64,000 nucleotides of DNA from Narthecium ossifragum (GCA_963920575.1 OY986973.1:1116001-1180000); one strand, 5' to 3'. Positions 22,488 through 34,199 are shown, counted from the first letter of the stretch. Notes: a model not told the origin generated them from the letters alone. Translations and numbers: made by a program.

Positions 22488-25400
22488 TCACAAACACTTT
22501 AGAAGGGTCAGTTCGTTGGAAGAATCAGCATACTCCACCTGCCAACTCTGTCTTCCTAATGTAATCTCGAGGTTAGGTATCTTCGAAACCATGTCAGAAT
22601 CACTGCAAGGAGAGGGCGAAGAACCGCCTGCAGGAATTGAATGCAATCGCAATCCATCCTCGGTTTCTCTGTGTATTGGATTAAGACTCATCCACTCCTC
22701 CATTACCTGTTTGCAGAAATAGAAGCTTTTGTATCAGTATGAGATCATGTTTCAAATTAAAAAAAATAAACACATATGGTAATTAAGTGCTTTTTGAAGA
22801 GATTATTAACAAGTTCAGAAACCTTTAAAATTAAGAATGTTAATATATATAGAATAGTACGTCAATTAAAACAACTGCTAGAAAAACTTTTTGCCTGTGA
22901 TATGAGAGGGTGTACTTAATTTGATGCAAAGCTTAATTAGCACCTTCTCTTGGCTTAAGCAACCGTCATAACTCAGGAAGGAGTTTAGATAATCACTTTG
23001 CAGTACTGATGGATTCCAAGCATTCTCCTCAGTCGACGAATAATTAAGCTCTCTACATACAAGCAATCATGATCTGTTGATTAGAGTCCGAAGACAGACA
23101 TCTACATATAATATATAAGTCTCATGCATTGTGAAAGCATCTAGAAGCTAAACAAAGCTAGAATTAAATGAGCTATATATAAAATTTTGAATCTAGCTAG
23201 CTAGATTGTCTTCATGGTGAAAAGGACAAGCTTGCAATCCAAGAGGATCAAATAAATGAGGCTGCCATTGGTCGATCGTCAGAGGCTTTTAAAATACTTT
23301 TGTCACTGTCGTTTAATTAATTGCTTATTAACTGTGTATATATATTGTTTCATATATTACACACATCTGAACAATAGACAGCAGATATGTGGGCCTTCAT
23401 CATGACTCTCCTAGATAATATCTCACATGTGAGAACTATATGTCGGCATATCAATACCTTGAAGGAAGTACATGAATGTGCATGACAAACAAAAGAGAGG
23501 AGAGAGAGAGAGAGAGCTCTATAATTATAGAGGACTCTATAATGATATGAACTTAGCAGCATAAGAACTCATTCTGTATATTATCTAAAAATGGCATCAA
23601 ATTGACAACTCCATTCAATCTCTGGCCATATATACTGCATTTAAGAACACCCATGCATTAAAACTATAGGCGAATTTAAAGATCATCATAATAGCAACCT
23701 TGTCTGCAACATGGATTGATTTCTAGTCAAAATCTTATGCTAATCGGAAGACCCCTTAATTACTGTGGTCAAATTCCCAGACCCAGTCATAACCTTAAAA
23801 CTAGCAATCTTCTCTCCATCTGAAAGCTACACCTCCAAAAAAAATACTTCAAGAACCAGATCACAAGCTGTTCTTGATTCAAGAGATGTGATATATATAC
23901 ATATATACATATGAAATGGTGTGATCCTGTTAACTTGTGAACCCATCACAATCCAATCTCAGTAGTATCTGGGACAGCTGGAACCACACAGAGACTTTTA
24001 AACTATTATGGTCAAATTCCACAACCCCAGCAGTAGTATTCAATATATACAGTCTCTCTCTATCCACACCCATCTAGCAGATAAGAAGAGTCCAAATGAG
24101 CACAACCACTTGAACAACAATAAAAAATACTCACATCTATGCAAGGATGTATACCCATTGTCAACTAAGTTATACTAAACAATGTCATATATGCATGATA
24201 GATCTCAGGTTCATATATTACACAGACCTGGAGGAGTTTGGTAGCGGTGGCGGTGGTGGTGTTGATGAGCTGAGAGAATAAGAAGGGGCACTGATCATCC
24301 CAGCAGCTTTGTCCACTCCTCCTATCCCTGCAGGCCTCTGGCTGATCTGGGGGTGGGGGAAGCCCATCTCTGCCTGCGCTAGCCCTGCAGCAAGCAACCA
24401 TCCATCCATCCATCCATCATCCCACCACTAATTAGTTCCAACTGGCCAGTGCTAGCTTTATTATATATATCCATGGATCTCTCTGGTGATGACTAAGAGA
24501 TGACTGCAGGGTGTTCTAGAACACTATAGCTACTATGAGAGAGAGAGAGAGAGAGAGAGGTATAGATCCAAGTACCTGACCCTCTGTCAGTGCTCTTCAC
24601 TGTTCTATACATCTGCACAAAAAAAAAAAAAAAGAAGGAATTTTTTGCATTATTATTATTATTATTATTATTGCTTTAGAACAAAGGGTGCTGAGGAGGA
24701 AAGGGAGGTGGAAAAGAATAACAAGAAGTCCACCATGCTAGGATTGCTCTCAGAGATGCCATTTTGTCCTGCCTTCTTGTAACTGATCGGAAAAAGAAAA
24801 CCCTAACCCTAACCCACTAGCTAGCTACCATGCCAGGACTGTCCTAGATAAAGCAACAAAAAGAATCATGCAGTTGTAGTCATGGTCGCTAGCTACTTGT
24901 TTGTTCATAGAGGAAAGAAGAATATATAAGCTATAGCTCTTCCTTGATTCCATTCTCCCTACCTGGAGATGGCTCTTCACATGAGCCAGTGTCAGCTCCT
25001 TCACGTTCATCAATTCCAGCACCGACTTTGGAGTCGCTCCTGCCATCATAAGAATTTGGAGGGGGAGGGAAGGGGGACAAAAAATCTCACTTTTAATACT
25101 CAAATATTATTATTTGTTTGTGGAAATTATTTTATTTATAATGGAGCAAGTTATAAGCTTAATTAATTAAGCTTACTCTCATGGCCGCCGAGGAGCTCGA
25201 CGGCGTGGACGAAGTGGGCGTGGAGGGTGGTGGTCCACCGCATCCTGGGAGCTCTAATGCACCTCTTGCCGCCGTTGCCCGGCCGAGAATTCCGCTTGAA
25301 GTCGTAGATCTGAGGGTGGTCTAAATGATGGTAGTGTTGATGATGAAGGTGCTGCTGGTTGCGGTAGAGCTGCTTGTGGGATGTATCGTGCGCCGCAGGG

Positions 25401-25627
25401 GCGGCGGCATCGAAGCCCAGGCTAAGCGTCGGCGGTGGCCGCGGCTCATGGCTCATGACGCTGCCGCCGCTGCTGCCGGAGTCCGTCGTCGTCGATATCC
25501 CATCACCTAAGAAGGAGTACCTTCTCATGGATCCTTCGAAGCCCGTGTCCTTGGGTTCAGCGAAGGAAATCGACGGCGGGCTGATCTGGAGCGAGAGGTC
25601 GGTGGAGGTGGTGGTGGTGGTGGCCAT
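22488..25627 (-). CDS. KAN: KANADI-class GARP transcription factor (KAN4/ATS-like)
   Basis: Six exons join in phase: 25177-25627, 24963-25039, 24576-24612, 24228-24384, 22944-23052 and 22488-22706, giving about 349 residues. The N-terminus has DLSLQISPPSISF and a STTTDSGSSGGS stretch followed by LSLGFD, as in KAN proteins. The GARP DNA-binding domain spans exons 1-3: KRCIRAPRMRWTTTLHAHFV, then ELLGGHERATPKSVLEL, then LTLAHVKSHLQMYRTVKSTD. The last exon ends NLEITLGRQSWQVEYAD plus SSNELTLLKC, the conserved KANADI tail. KANADI factors specify abaxial identity in leaves, integument and vasculature, mainly as repressors in the nucleus. DRGS after the GARP domain and the tail are closest, from memory, to KAN4/ATS. 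The exon 3 donor and the exon 5 boundaries are inferred from phase. Confidence 0.93.
24798..24815 (-). promoter_or_regulatory. Telobox cluster in KANADI intron 2
   Basis: AAACCCTAACCCTAACCC is a double telobox inside the intron between the second and third GARP exons. Teloboxes bind TRB-type factors and occur in plant Polycomb response elements. Confidence 0.5.
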
Positions 25628-25858
25628 TGGTGCTGAGCTGACGAGGACAAATGGGAGAGGCCACGATGATCAAGACATGCAAAGAATTGGGAGGGGAATG
25701 GGAGAGGTTTGGTGAGATTAAAAGAGGGGAGGGGAGGGGGGACAAAGGTGGGGGAGAGAGGACCAGGGAAAGGGCACAGTGGAACAGTGACTGAGATGTT
25801 GGAATGGAAGGAGAGACGATAAAGAGAGAAAAAAGGAGGAGGTTGGGCCGGTAAATGG

Positions 25859-25988
25859 AGAGAGAGAGAGATACCTGTGTGTGATTAGGTCATGAGTGGC
25901 TTATGATTTCCATGGGTTGTGTTTGTTTAGAGTAGCTAGTATGTTACAAGCAGAGCTAGAGAGAGAGAGAGAGAGAGAGCGAGAGCGA

Positions 25989-26026
<38 letters not shown>

Positions 26027-26141
26027 GGGAGTCTATAGGGTAGGGATCGGGTAGGTTAAACTAGTATTGTGATAAAGGGCTAAATAGAGAGTGAGATGTG
26101 AGAGAGTTGCAGGGTTCCAAAGCTGGGAAAAGTCTGTGTAT

Positions 26142-26170
<29 letters not shown>
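25859..26170 (-). repeat. GA microsatellites upstream of KANADI
   Basis: Long (GA)n runs occur at about 25859-25872, 25959-26022 and 26141-26168, just upstream of the KANADI start (CT on the coding strand). Such tracts in plant leaders bind BPC/BBR GAGA factors. Confidence 0.8.
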
Positions 26171-26172
<2 letters not shown>

Positions 26173-26299
26173 GTGTTTGTATTTTAAGAAAGCAGAGGTA
26201 TAATACCTGGAGAGAGAATGAGCTATATCTTTTCCTTTTCTATGCAAGAGGAGAGCAGGGTGGTGCAGGTATTAAATGAAGGATATAAAATCGATATCG

Positions 26300-27639
26300 A
26301 TTATAAATATTTATTTATTTATAGAGAGAGAGTGTGTGTGTGTTCTGGTCCTTCTGGACGTCAACTGAATCGGACCTAATCCTCCCACCATTTCATTTCG
26401 TTTCGTTGCAGGATGGGAATCGGCCAAAGGACATGGGAATCGGCCAAAGGACATGGGAAACAGTCGTCTGTAAGGTAAAGTGTTATACATGGTTGCAAAC
26501 TTGTGTCTAGCGATTACTTTTATAGAACTCAGTACGAGTAATAGGCGGGCTCAGCTAATTAAAAAATATATATATATATATATATTTAAGAGAAGAATTA
26601 TATGATTATTTTAATATTAATTTCATGTAGGTAGTGAGTTTATATATTAACCACTCTTATTAGAATATATTCTTCGTTCATCTCCCAATCTTCATATCAA
26701 TCAGCACTTATGGCCTTATATTTCCATACGAAGAGTATATATGAGGCCCTTGATGGAATGGTTTATTGACTAGATGAAATGTAGGCGGAGAAAAATACTA
26801 GAAATTCCCTTGGCAAGTTCAACATGAGGAGGATATATACTAGGATTTTTCTTGGCAAGTTCTATGCGTTCTCTCTTTGACCCTGGAAATTTATTTCATT
26901 TTAGACAAACAAACCACGTACATGAGAAATAATTAATCTGGTAGAACTTTTAAATTGAACAATGATCTTATTTTGATTCGTGCAAGCAATAATTTGAAGT
27001 ACTTTACGCCTTGAGAGCATTCTCATAATTAGATGCATGAAATCTTCATTTGATGTACCAAATAAGGTACCATATATAAACGACACATGACTTTTGCTCT
27101 GAATTATTCTAGACAAGCTAGCTTTATTGAATCATCCTGTGATGCTCGTCACAATCAACTTCCTTGAAATCATGCCACACAAGACCTTATAAAATTCCTC
27201 TCGTCTCATAATCAACTCTGTTTTGATATATATATTCAATCCCGCTGTAGCTCTATTGTGCACGTCACATAAACATAAGAATACTCTAAGAATATTGAAC
27301 ATAAGAATCATTTCAATCAAATCTCGTGCTGTTAACTTCAAATAAACATGAGAATCAAATCTCTAATATGGCCATAAGAACCAGATCATTTCAATCAAAT
27401 CTCTAAGAGCGTGATGTTAACTTCGCCGATCAATCCAAATTTGTTTAATTTCATATCTTTGTCATCTAATATGTCATTTGAGTGAATATTTAAATAAATA
27501 TGAATTTTCACACGTGAATATTGAATTACATGAATATTAAATTAATATTAAATTCATCGATTAACCCAAAAACTAGTTGAGTTGATAGAAACATATTGAG
27601 TTTGTATATATACTCGATCATAAGAGGTGTGTATATATA
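26300..27639. other. Intergenic region
   Basis: AT-rich DNA. A 22-bp unit GGGAATCGGCCAAAGGACAT is repeated in tandem at about 26414-26457. The phrase ATCATTTCAATCAAATCTC is present twice near 27307 and 27384. No gene was recognised. Confidence 0.4.
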
Positions 27640-27815
27640 TTAGATGGCCCCTTGCACGGGTAACCACCACCCCCAATACTCCTCTATCTCTCCTACTACT
27701 TGCTAATCATCACCCTCGCTACTCCCTTTCCCGTGATTTCATTTCGATCGTCTGATATATTAATACATAACTCAGATCGTCTGATAGAATATACTTGATC
27801 TTATATAATAAATAT
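27640..27815 (-). mobile_element. Mini-Helitron, family B (copy 2)
   Basis: On the minus strand the 3' end reads GGTTACCCGTGCAAGGGGCC then ATCTAA and a host T, a CTRR end preceded by a short CCC/GGG stem. The other end has TTATTATATAAGATC, like the 5' end of the copy at 3352. The 5' boundary is approximate. Confidence 0.5.
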
Positions 27816-27878
27816 ATATATACACACATCTACCCTGAATCATGGCTAGGTTCCATGCAAACTCGGATTTAATAAGGG

Positions 27879-28450
27879 CATGTTTGGTTGCTGAGAAGTG
27901 AGTTGAAGTGGAGTGACTTTTTGGGGAGTGACTTCACTGGAGCAACTTTCTAGGGAACGACTTTTTGGGATTTTCTGAGTTCTGGTGTTTGGTTGGTGCT
28001 TGAGGTGGAGATATGGTCACCCCCAACTGTGGATAATTTCAGGGATTTTAATAGTTTAATATTTTTAATAATTTAATAATTAAAATTGTAATATTAAATT
28101 ATTAAAAATATTGATATTTTAATAATTTTAAAATAAAAAATAAAAAATAATATTTTGGATTATGTGGACCAATCATGAGGTGACGCGTGACATATGAGAC
28201 CCACTTATATTAACATTTTATTATAATATGATATTATTAATATTATTTGTTACTTCCCGCGCGAGCCACTCTAATGCCTTTGGGCCAAAATCGTCAGAAG
28301 TCAAATCCGAAAGTGAAAGGTAAATTTGTCTTGGGGGTGAGGTGGGTTGAAGTAACTTCAATCTCATTTCAGCACCGTCAAATAACGAAAGTGGTTGGAG
28401 TCACTTAACAAGAAGTGACTCCAAGTCCACTTCAAGCCAACCCCTGACAA
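27879..28450. mobile_element. Possible MITE with GTTTGGTTG ends
   Basis: The left end GGGCATGTTTGGTTGCTGAG then GAAGTGGAGTGACTT and the right end, read in reverse, AGGGGTTGGCTTGAAGTGGA then TTGGAGTCACTT, are imperfect inverted repeats. The element is about 570 bp with no coding. No target duplication was found, so the boundaries are uncertain. Confidence 0.4.
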
Positions 28451-29508
28451 TGTGTAATTTTGTAACTCACTTCTCATAATTGATTACTTTTTTACCCCCG
28501 TTTAAGTGAGATCAGCTGGTTGACAGGGGTCACATATATTCTGGAAAGAAATTTATCTATTTGGTGGGAGATATGATATTATGTAAGATGAAATGATTGT
28601 TAGAATTAGCCGACAATTTGGACTCAAATCTACGTATATTATATATATTCACTATATTTTTCATAATATATTTGTATCCAACGGCTGGTAGCATTCCGAC
28701 GCGCCACCTCCACACGTGTAGAGCCAAGCGGGGGTGGAGAGAGAGAAAGATGGTTGAACAGCTAAGATCCCAGACGCACTCACTGACAGCTGGTTGGGAT
28801 GTCCGGCGACACCGGGGCTGAGACCCACGTGCATGGGATGGGGCTGGATGAGCTCGCTGCATAGAATACAGAGGCCCTATTAGCCCGGCCCGCTTATTCC
28901 TCCCTCGTGGGGCCCCCAAGGATCCAGGACCAACGGCTATCGCTTGTCTTCCGCATCCATCCGTCCATCTCGAGCCCCCACAAGGCAGCCCGGCCCCCAT
29001 CCAGCCGTTGGTTCGGTGGCAGTCACGTGACCTTGGAAGAGCACGCTGTGGTTGTAATCTAATCCAAAATAAGGGGGGAATGGAGTTATGTACGGTTTGA
29101 CTGTTGAGGAGAGGAATAAAAAAGCAATGATCCAAAACAAAAGAATTCAACGAATGAAATGCCAGTTTGGTAAGCATTGGCAGATTCCCAATCCGTCATT
29201 CTTGCTGACGATTTCTGTCCAAGAACATAAAATGTTTTGTAAAAAAAGATAGTAAATTTCCTGGCTAATAAGTAAATGTATAGGATATTTTCTTTTTTGA
29301 GGATAGTTATATATGTTTGTATATGGGGCTGCTTGGTTTTACCTATTTTTCTGTTTTTGTTTTCAGGAAAGTAGAAAATAGTGTTTAAAATGTACGTATG
29401 GTTTGTTTGTTTTTTAATGTTTTATAGAAAACATGAAAACACAAGTCTCCGTTATATTTTACTCGATTTGTAGATATTGGAGATATATGTTTATTTTTTT
29501 ATGTATCA
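28451..29508. other. Intergenic region
   Basis: A GC-rich island at 28680-29030 yields a 206-residue reverse frame (28557-29177), but it has no domain, no gene-like start context and mixed composition. No gene was called. Confidence 0.4.
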
Positions 29509-29693
29509 TCCTTATATGAGGCTATGGTTATAAAATAACCTTATGTTGTCCTACGTGGCGGGAGAATGTCCTAGGTGGAGTTTATGTGGCATGATAATTC
29601 TACGTTGAGGGGGGTTTAGTGGGAGGGAGTTATTGGGTGGTTATTATGGTGGGGTTGGTGGTTACCCTACCAAGTGGCCGGGGGCATAACTAG
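29509..29693 (+). mobile_element. Mini-Helitron, family A (copy 2)
   Basis: It starts after A with TCCTTATATGAGGCTATGG and ends GGGGGCATAACTAG followed by T. The interior matches family A (TCCTACGTGGCGGGAGAATG, GTTTAGTGGGAGGGAGTTAT). It is 185 bp with intact A/T insertion signature. Confidence 0.75.
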
Positions 29694-29831
29694 TCAAACT
29701 TATAAGAGGCAGCGGAGAGAGAGAATAAAACCATATCCGATGGTGGGATTTTGTTCAATCCAAGATTCAAGGGTGGAGAACTAAAAAAGAAGACAAATAA
29801 ATACGTGCCACATGGCACGGGCCCACACTAG
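29694..29831 (+). mobile_element. Mini-Helitron, family B (copy 3)
   Basis: It begins TCAAACTTATAAGAGGCAG directly after the CTAG end of the previous element and ends with hairpin GTGCCACATGGCAC, GGGCCCACA, CTAG. The following base is A rather than T. It is about 138 bp and non-coding. Confidence 0.6.
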
Positions 29832-29860
29832 ATTTTTTTTATATTAGTTTTGATATATCA

Positions 29861-30027
29861 TCTTTATATGATAACCATCTTGTTGTCCTACGTGATAGGA
29901 GAATGTTCTAGGTGGAGTATATGATAATCCTAGGTTGAGGGGAGTTTAGTGGGAGGGAGTTATTGGGTAGTTATTCGGTTAGGGTGGGATTGGTGGTTAG
30001 CATGCCAGATGACAGGGGCACCAATAG
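29861..30027 (+). mobile_element. Mini-Helitron, family A (copy 3, decayed)
   Basis: It starts A|TCTTTATATGATAACCATC and includes TTGTCCTACGTGATAGGAGA and GTTTAGTGGGAGGGAGTTAT. The end reads GGGGCACCAATAG then T, one base off the CTAG consensus. The order and length match the other family A copies. Confidence 0.65.
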
Positions 30028-30034
30028 TATATTA

Positions 30035-30228
30035 TCCTTATATAGGAGTATGGTTATAAAATAACCTTTGATTTTCCTACTGGCATCCCATGTGACAGGG
30101 TTTATCCTATATGACTGCTGATGTGGAGGGGGTAATAGTGGAGGAGGGGAGAGTTAGGGGGTTACTGGGGAGTTATGAGGGAGGTGAGTGGAGATGATGA
30201 TTACCCTGACATGTGATAGGGAATAGGA

Positions 30229-30232
<4 letters not shown>
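30035..30232 (+). mobile_element. Mini-Helitron, family A-related (copy 4)
   Basis: It starts A|TCCTTATATAGGAGTATGG and ends GACATGTGATAGGGAATAGGA then CTAA and T. The interior is more diverged than other copies but keeps GAGTTATGAGGG- and GATTACCCTGACATG-like words. A long TA run follows at 30233-30265. Confidence 0.6.
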
Positions 30233-30265
<33 letters not shown>

Positions 30266-30267
<2 letters not shown>

Positions 30268-31218
30268 ATTTAAGGCGGGCGCATTTGGTGGGATCGTATG
30301 AGCAATCCTGGATGAATGGAATTCATGGCTCGATGGATTCCGCTCATTCCAGGACAATGAATCCGTAGCCGCTACCAGGGAACGGTCGGGATGAGTATTA
30401 CGAAGCCCGTCAATTCCACCCCATTTCGACGGATCTACAAATATGTCAACAAATACTCAAAAAGCAAACCAAATATTATTTTTATTCCAAACTACAACAT
30501 AAGCCACTGAATTAAAAAACAAAACAAAACAAAAACAGAAAAATAATATTAAAAAAAAAAGTTGAGCACGGTTTTAAGCACTTTGGTTTGGAAATAAGTG
30601 GACTAGTGCTACATTCGAATATAAATCAATTATTTGATGATTGGGAACTGTGGGGTTGGTAAAAACAAGAAGAAAGAACTTTTTGGTGGGGGTAATGATT
30701 TGTTAATGGATTCCGAAGACGCGGTCAGCGGATCATGCGGCGAGGTACCTTTTGGAATTCGGAATTCTCTTTGGCTCCTTCCTTTTTATCAATATACTCC
30801 CTATATTAATTAATTATTCCACAAGAGTACAACTTACCTTTTCTTAAAAAATTACTAGAAAACTCGCAAGGAAAGTTCATGAGGTATTATAAAATTATAT
30901 ATAGCATTTCTAGTCGGCGATCTCGATGCGAGCTCAGTGTGAATTAGCCAGTCAACCATGTTAATTGGTGATCATCTCCATCCTAGCTAGCATTAATAAG
31001 TGTATATATAAAATTAATAATGGCCATGTTAATTATCTCTAGTTCACATGGACTACCTAACCCACATTAGATTATATATAAATATATATGGTGCTGCATG
31101 CATAGCCATAGCGTACAGCACACCAAGACTTTTGAGGAATGTTTTGCTTGTTGCATTTAGGGACGCATCGGCTAATCTTGATTAATTAAGGGATGCTTCG
31201 GTTGGTGCAGAGGGCCGT
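30266..31218. other. Intergenic region, transposon-like debris
   Basis: A stretch at 30275-30430 rich in GGATTCCGCTCATTCC-like words resembles the interiors of the MITEs at 15426 and 20104 but lacks matching ends. The rest is AT-rich with no gene. Confidence 0.35.
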
Positions 31219-31382
31219 GGCATTTGGTTCAACGAATCAATCATCTTATCTTATATATGATTCCATCCTATCATTTGAATTATGTTTCATTCAATCCAGG
31301 AATATAGCGATCACATCAATATATATATTGATTCTGATGTTTGATTGAACGGTATTATATGATGTTGAATCTAAACCAAACA
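31219..31382. mobile_element. MITE with TTTGGTTCAAC / GTTGAATC-TAAACCAAA ends
   Basis: GGCATTTGGTTCAACGAATC at the left and GTTGAATCTAAACCAAACAC at the right form imperfect inverted repeats, with AT-rich TATATATATTGATT-type internal palindromes. It is about 164 bp and no target duplication is evident. Confidence 0.5.
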
Positions 31383-31404
31383 CTAAATTAATTTGAGTAC
31401 GCTT

Positions 31405-31595
31405 ATATATATATTTATTATATAATATTAAATTTTATGAGTCGTAATCTGATTCATGTATTTTTTACACGTGACAGTTAAGTTATTAAAAAAATTTGAA
31501 AAAATACTACACATGATAGCTGAGTCATAAAAAAACAAAAAAAAAAGGACAAAAGGGGTGAGTGTGGCTAGTGATAATAGGGGTGGCCCATCTAG
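31405..31595 (+). mobile_element. Mini-Helitron, family B-related (copy 4)
   Basis: AT-rich start, TGAGTCATAA-like interior shared with the copy at 3352, and end GATAATAGGGGTGGCCCATCTAG then T. The terminal hairpin is weak. The left boundary is approximate. Confidence 0.45.
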
Positions 31596-31599
31596 TATC

Positions 31600-32880
31600 A
31601 CAGTGCAACAAGAGATATATGGAGTGATAGACCATGATGTTACATGACTTGGGGGCACGTACGTACTATGCAACAGCAACGGACAGACAAATGCCATCCA
31701 AACAAAGCTAAGATTATTGTGTTTCTTCATTTCATTAGTTGAGTCCGAAGGTTAAAATCTAAGATTATTGTGCTGCAACAAACCAAATGGGCATTTAGGC
31801 CTTCTTTCTCAAAAGGAAGGACCCCATATATATCTAGCGGCATGAGACCTGGGTTTTTGCTCAGGGATTTGCCTCGTCTGCTAACTCTCCTCTTTCCGTG
31901 TAACTCCTCTTTTTTTTTTCTCTTTTTTTTTCATGCTCCTGTAACCTTACGGTTTTGCCTAGGCCTAGCCTCCAGGCTCATGCATCTAATAAAAATAATA
32001 CTAATAAAAAATTATTCCTCCAAATTTATGCTCATCTGCAGCCGTCCACTTCCAGAACAAAATCCATAAACTTCTTCTTAGTTCTGACCACCCCAAAGAG
32101 CATATAATCGCGTCCCCATCCTCTCGCAACTCGCTGAGCAATTCTCTCTCTCTCTCTCTCTCTCCAAAAGGGCCACCGAGACTCGTGCCCACAATCCCAA
32201 CACGTACATGCAAATATATATAAGGAAAATGCGCCCATGAGCTGCTGCTTCATTGTAAACCCCAGTCAAACCCCACACCATGAATCAGCCTCCAATAATT
32301 GAGCCATAAAGCTCACACCCTTTACAGCTTCTTCCCCAGGGACACTTCTCCTCTACTGAGAGGGAGAGAAAGAGAGAGCTGCGGGTCCAAGAAAGTGTTG
32401 AACCCCACGTCTCCTTTTTTATCACCTTCCCACGCTACCCAAACCCAAGACTAGAGACCTAGATAGAGAGTGAGGTCATATAAACCACCCTAGCTAGCTA
32501 GCTAGTAATAAGAATGGCATATGGCTAAAGCTAGATAGGACCCATGCATGCTGCATGCAGCTGCTGGCTCGGGTTTCAAAGGCCTAGGCTTCAAGCCTCC
32601 CTCGTTGTCTCCTTCCCCAGAGCTCTTCATATCAAGAGTGGACGGAGTAAGAAACGAAGGGACACACACGTACATCATGTCCCAAGCCCATGTGTCGCCT
32701 CGTTGCTTGCACCACCCTCCTTTATGTATATGTGTATATATACATCACTCCGTTCTTTCCATCCACCTTCGAAGGATCTCCACGTAGCACAACCTGTACA
32801 TCCCATGTAAGTAAGTATGTGTAATGAAGAATCAACCTTGTTACGTACTTGGACAAACCCTTAGATAGGGGGAATGCATT
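31600..32880. other. Intergenic region
   Basis: Contains a CT microsatellite (about 32143-32163) and mixed-GC DNA to 32800 with short frames and TATA-like words. I looked for known plant microRNA sequences and domains and found none. Confidence 0.35.
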
Positions 32881-32902
32881 CGATATACATGTACCAATGC
32901 TC

Positions 32903-33043
32903 ACCAACCTCTCTTAGCTTGTCTGGTATGACAACTTGGATGTCCTGTGAAGGACCCGGGTTCGAAGGTTGATACCCTCTCTCACCCCCAGCCGGTACTC
33001 TCCCCACTATCGTGCTTAACTATTAAAAAAAAAGAAAAAAAAA
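32903..33043 (+). mobile_element. tRNA-derived SINE with 21-bp target duplication
   Basis: The element has a tRNA-like head: box A around TTAGCTTGTCTGGTATGAC and box B GGGTTCGAAGG, a short body, and an A-rich tail (AAAAAAAAAGAAAAAAAAA). It is flanked by 21-bp direct repeats that differ at one base: GATATACATGTACCAATGCT+C at 32882-32902 and GATATGCATGTACCAATGCT+C at 33044-33064. The whole unit is 141 bp. Confidence 0.88.
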
Positions 33044-33084
33044 GATATGCATGTACCAATGCTCGATCAGGGCTATGTTTCTCT

Positions 33085-34195
33085 CGTACCATTATTTCAT
33101 TCGTATCATTATACATTCATATCAACGGTTCATATCAGTTTGAATTTCATTCAATGATTTATATTTTTAAAATCTATATGGATTCTGTTAGCCATAAATA
33201 TAACCATATCCTAAAGTCATTTGGGCGATTGATAAGATCAATGATGATTTTATAAATATTATCATTAAATGATCTTCATTTTTAGATTTGACATAGCTAA
33301 AGTATTTTTACCATAACTTTTATATCAAATATCCAAATTGGCTGATTCTTGAACCATTAGAAATAGGACGAAAAGCTCTATAACTTTCATGTTCAGAGGT
33401 TGTCCAAATTCAAAAATTATCATCGACCAAATTGTATTGGAAGACAAGACGTTATATCTTATGGCAGTTTCATAAATATCTAAATATGTCGACCAGTTAT
33501 GTAGTTATGACGGTTTCAGATTCAATTCTGATAGTTCTAGAGCAGTTCAGAGCAGTTCCAATATAGTTTCGGAGCAGTTCAAATGGTTCAAAGATATTCC
33601 ATAGCAGTGTAAACGGTTCCAAAGTTGTTACGTTATAAACTATAAAAGGTCAAGAAAAAGAAGAAAAAGTGGCTCCGACCACCAAAGCAAACAAGCTTTT
33701 TATCTTTATTTCCAATGTAGTTTTTTATATTTATTATCAACATAGTCTTATTTATCTTAATGAAACCTTTTTCTTTCCTTTAAATTCATGCAATAAAGTC
33801 TTTCATTCATAGGAGTGGTGCTACCATAATTTCATTCATAGAAGTAGTTCTACCATAGTTCTATCACTCATAGGAGTAAATCTATCACTCATAGAAGTAA
33901 TTCTAACATATTTCATCACCCATTATTCACATTTCCCATAACTTTTCATCATTTATTTTGTCACCACTTCCCATCTTCCATTTTCCACTATCTTTATTTC
34001 ACATCCATTTTTCTGAAGCTTCAACACCTCCGTTCGAACCGAGTATTCGAAGGAGTTGAACATTATCATAATCTCTTACAGATTAATTAGAGTGTTGTAT
34101 AATTTATGTACCAACAGATTCCATTCGGTATTTTTTTAATGAATTAGAGTACCATCGGAAAAGATTCAAATAGATATGAATTGTTGGTACGACAG
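33085..34195. mobile_element. MITE split by the solo LTR
   Basis: TCTCGTACCATTATTTCATT on the left and GAATTGTTGGTACGACAGA on the right form imperfect inverted repeats around the solo LTR. Removing the LTR and one GATTC leaves a short element of about 175 bp. Confidence 0.5.
33186..34116 (+). mobile_element. Solo LTR (copy B) with 5-bp target duplication
   Basis: It begins TGTTAGCCATAAATATAACC and ends ATTTATGTACCAACA, giving TG...CA ends, and is flanked by GATTC on both sides (33181-33185, 34117-34121). A TATA-like ACTATAAAAGG is at about 33638, and repeated CATAGGAGTGGTGCTACC-like words lie at 33810-33910. The opposite-strand element at 62143-63354 belongs to the same family. No internal region is present, so it is a recombination product. 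Confidence 0.88.
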
Positions 34196-34199
34196 AAAA

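Noticed and set aside
24165..24413. Alternative frame of KANADI exon 4 (RDGLPPPPDQPEACRD)
   Set aside because: It needs a different exon 3 donor and breaks the phase into exon 5 and the conserved tail.
28557..29177. Reverse 206-residue frame
   Set aside because: No recognisable domain, mixed composition and start in AT-rich DNA.
32100..32810. Possible microRNA or short protein locus
   Set aside because: No known plant microRNA sequence was recognised and frames have no domain; hairpin folding could not be computed.
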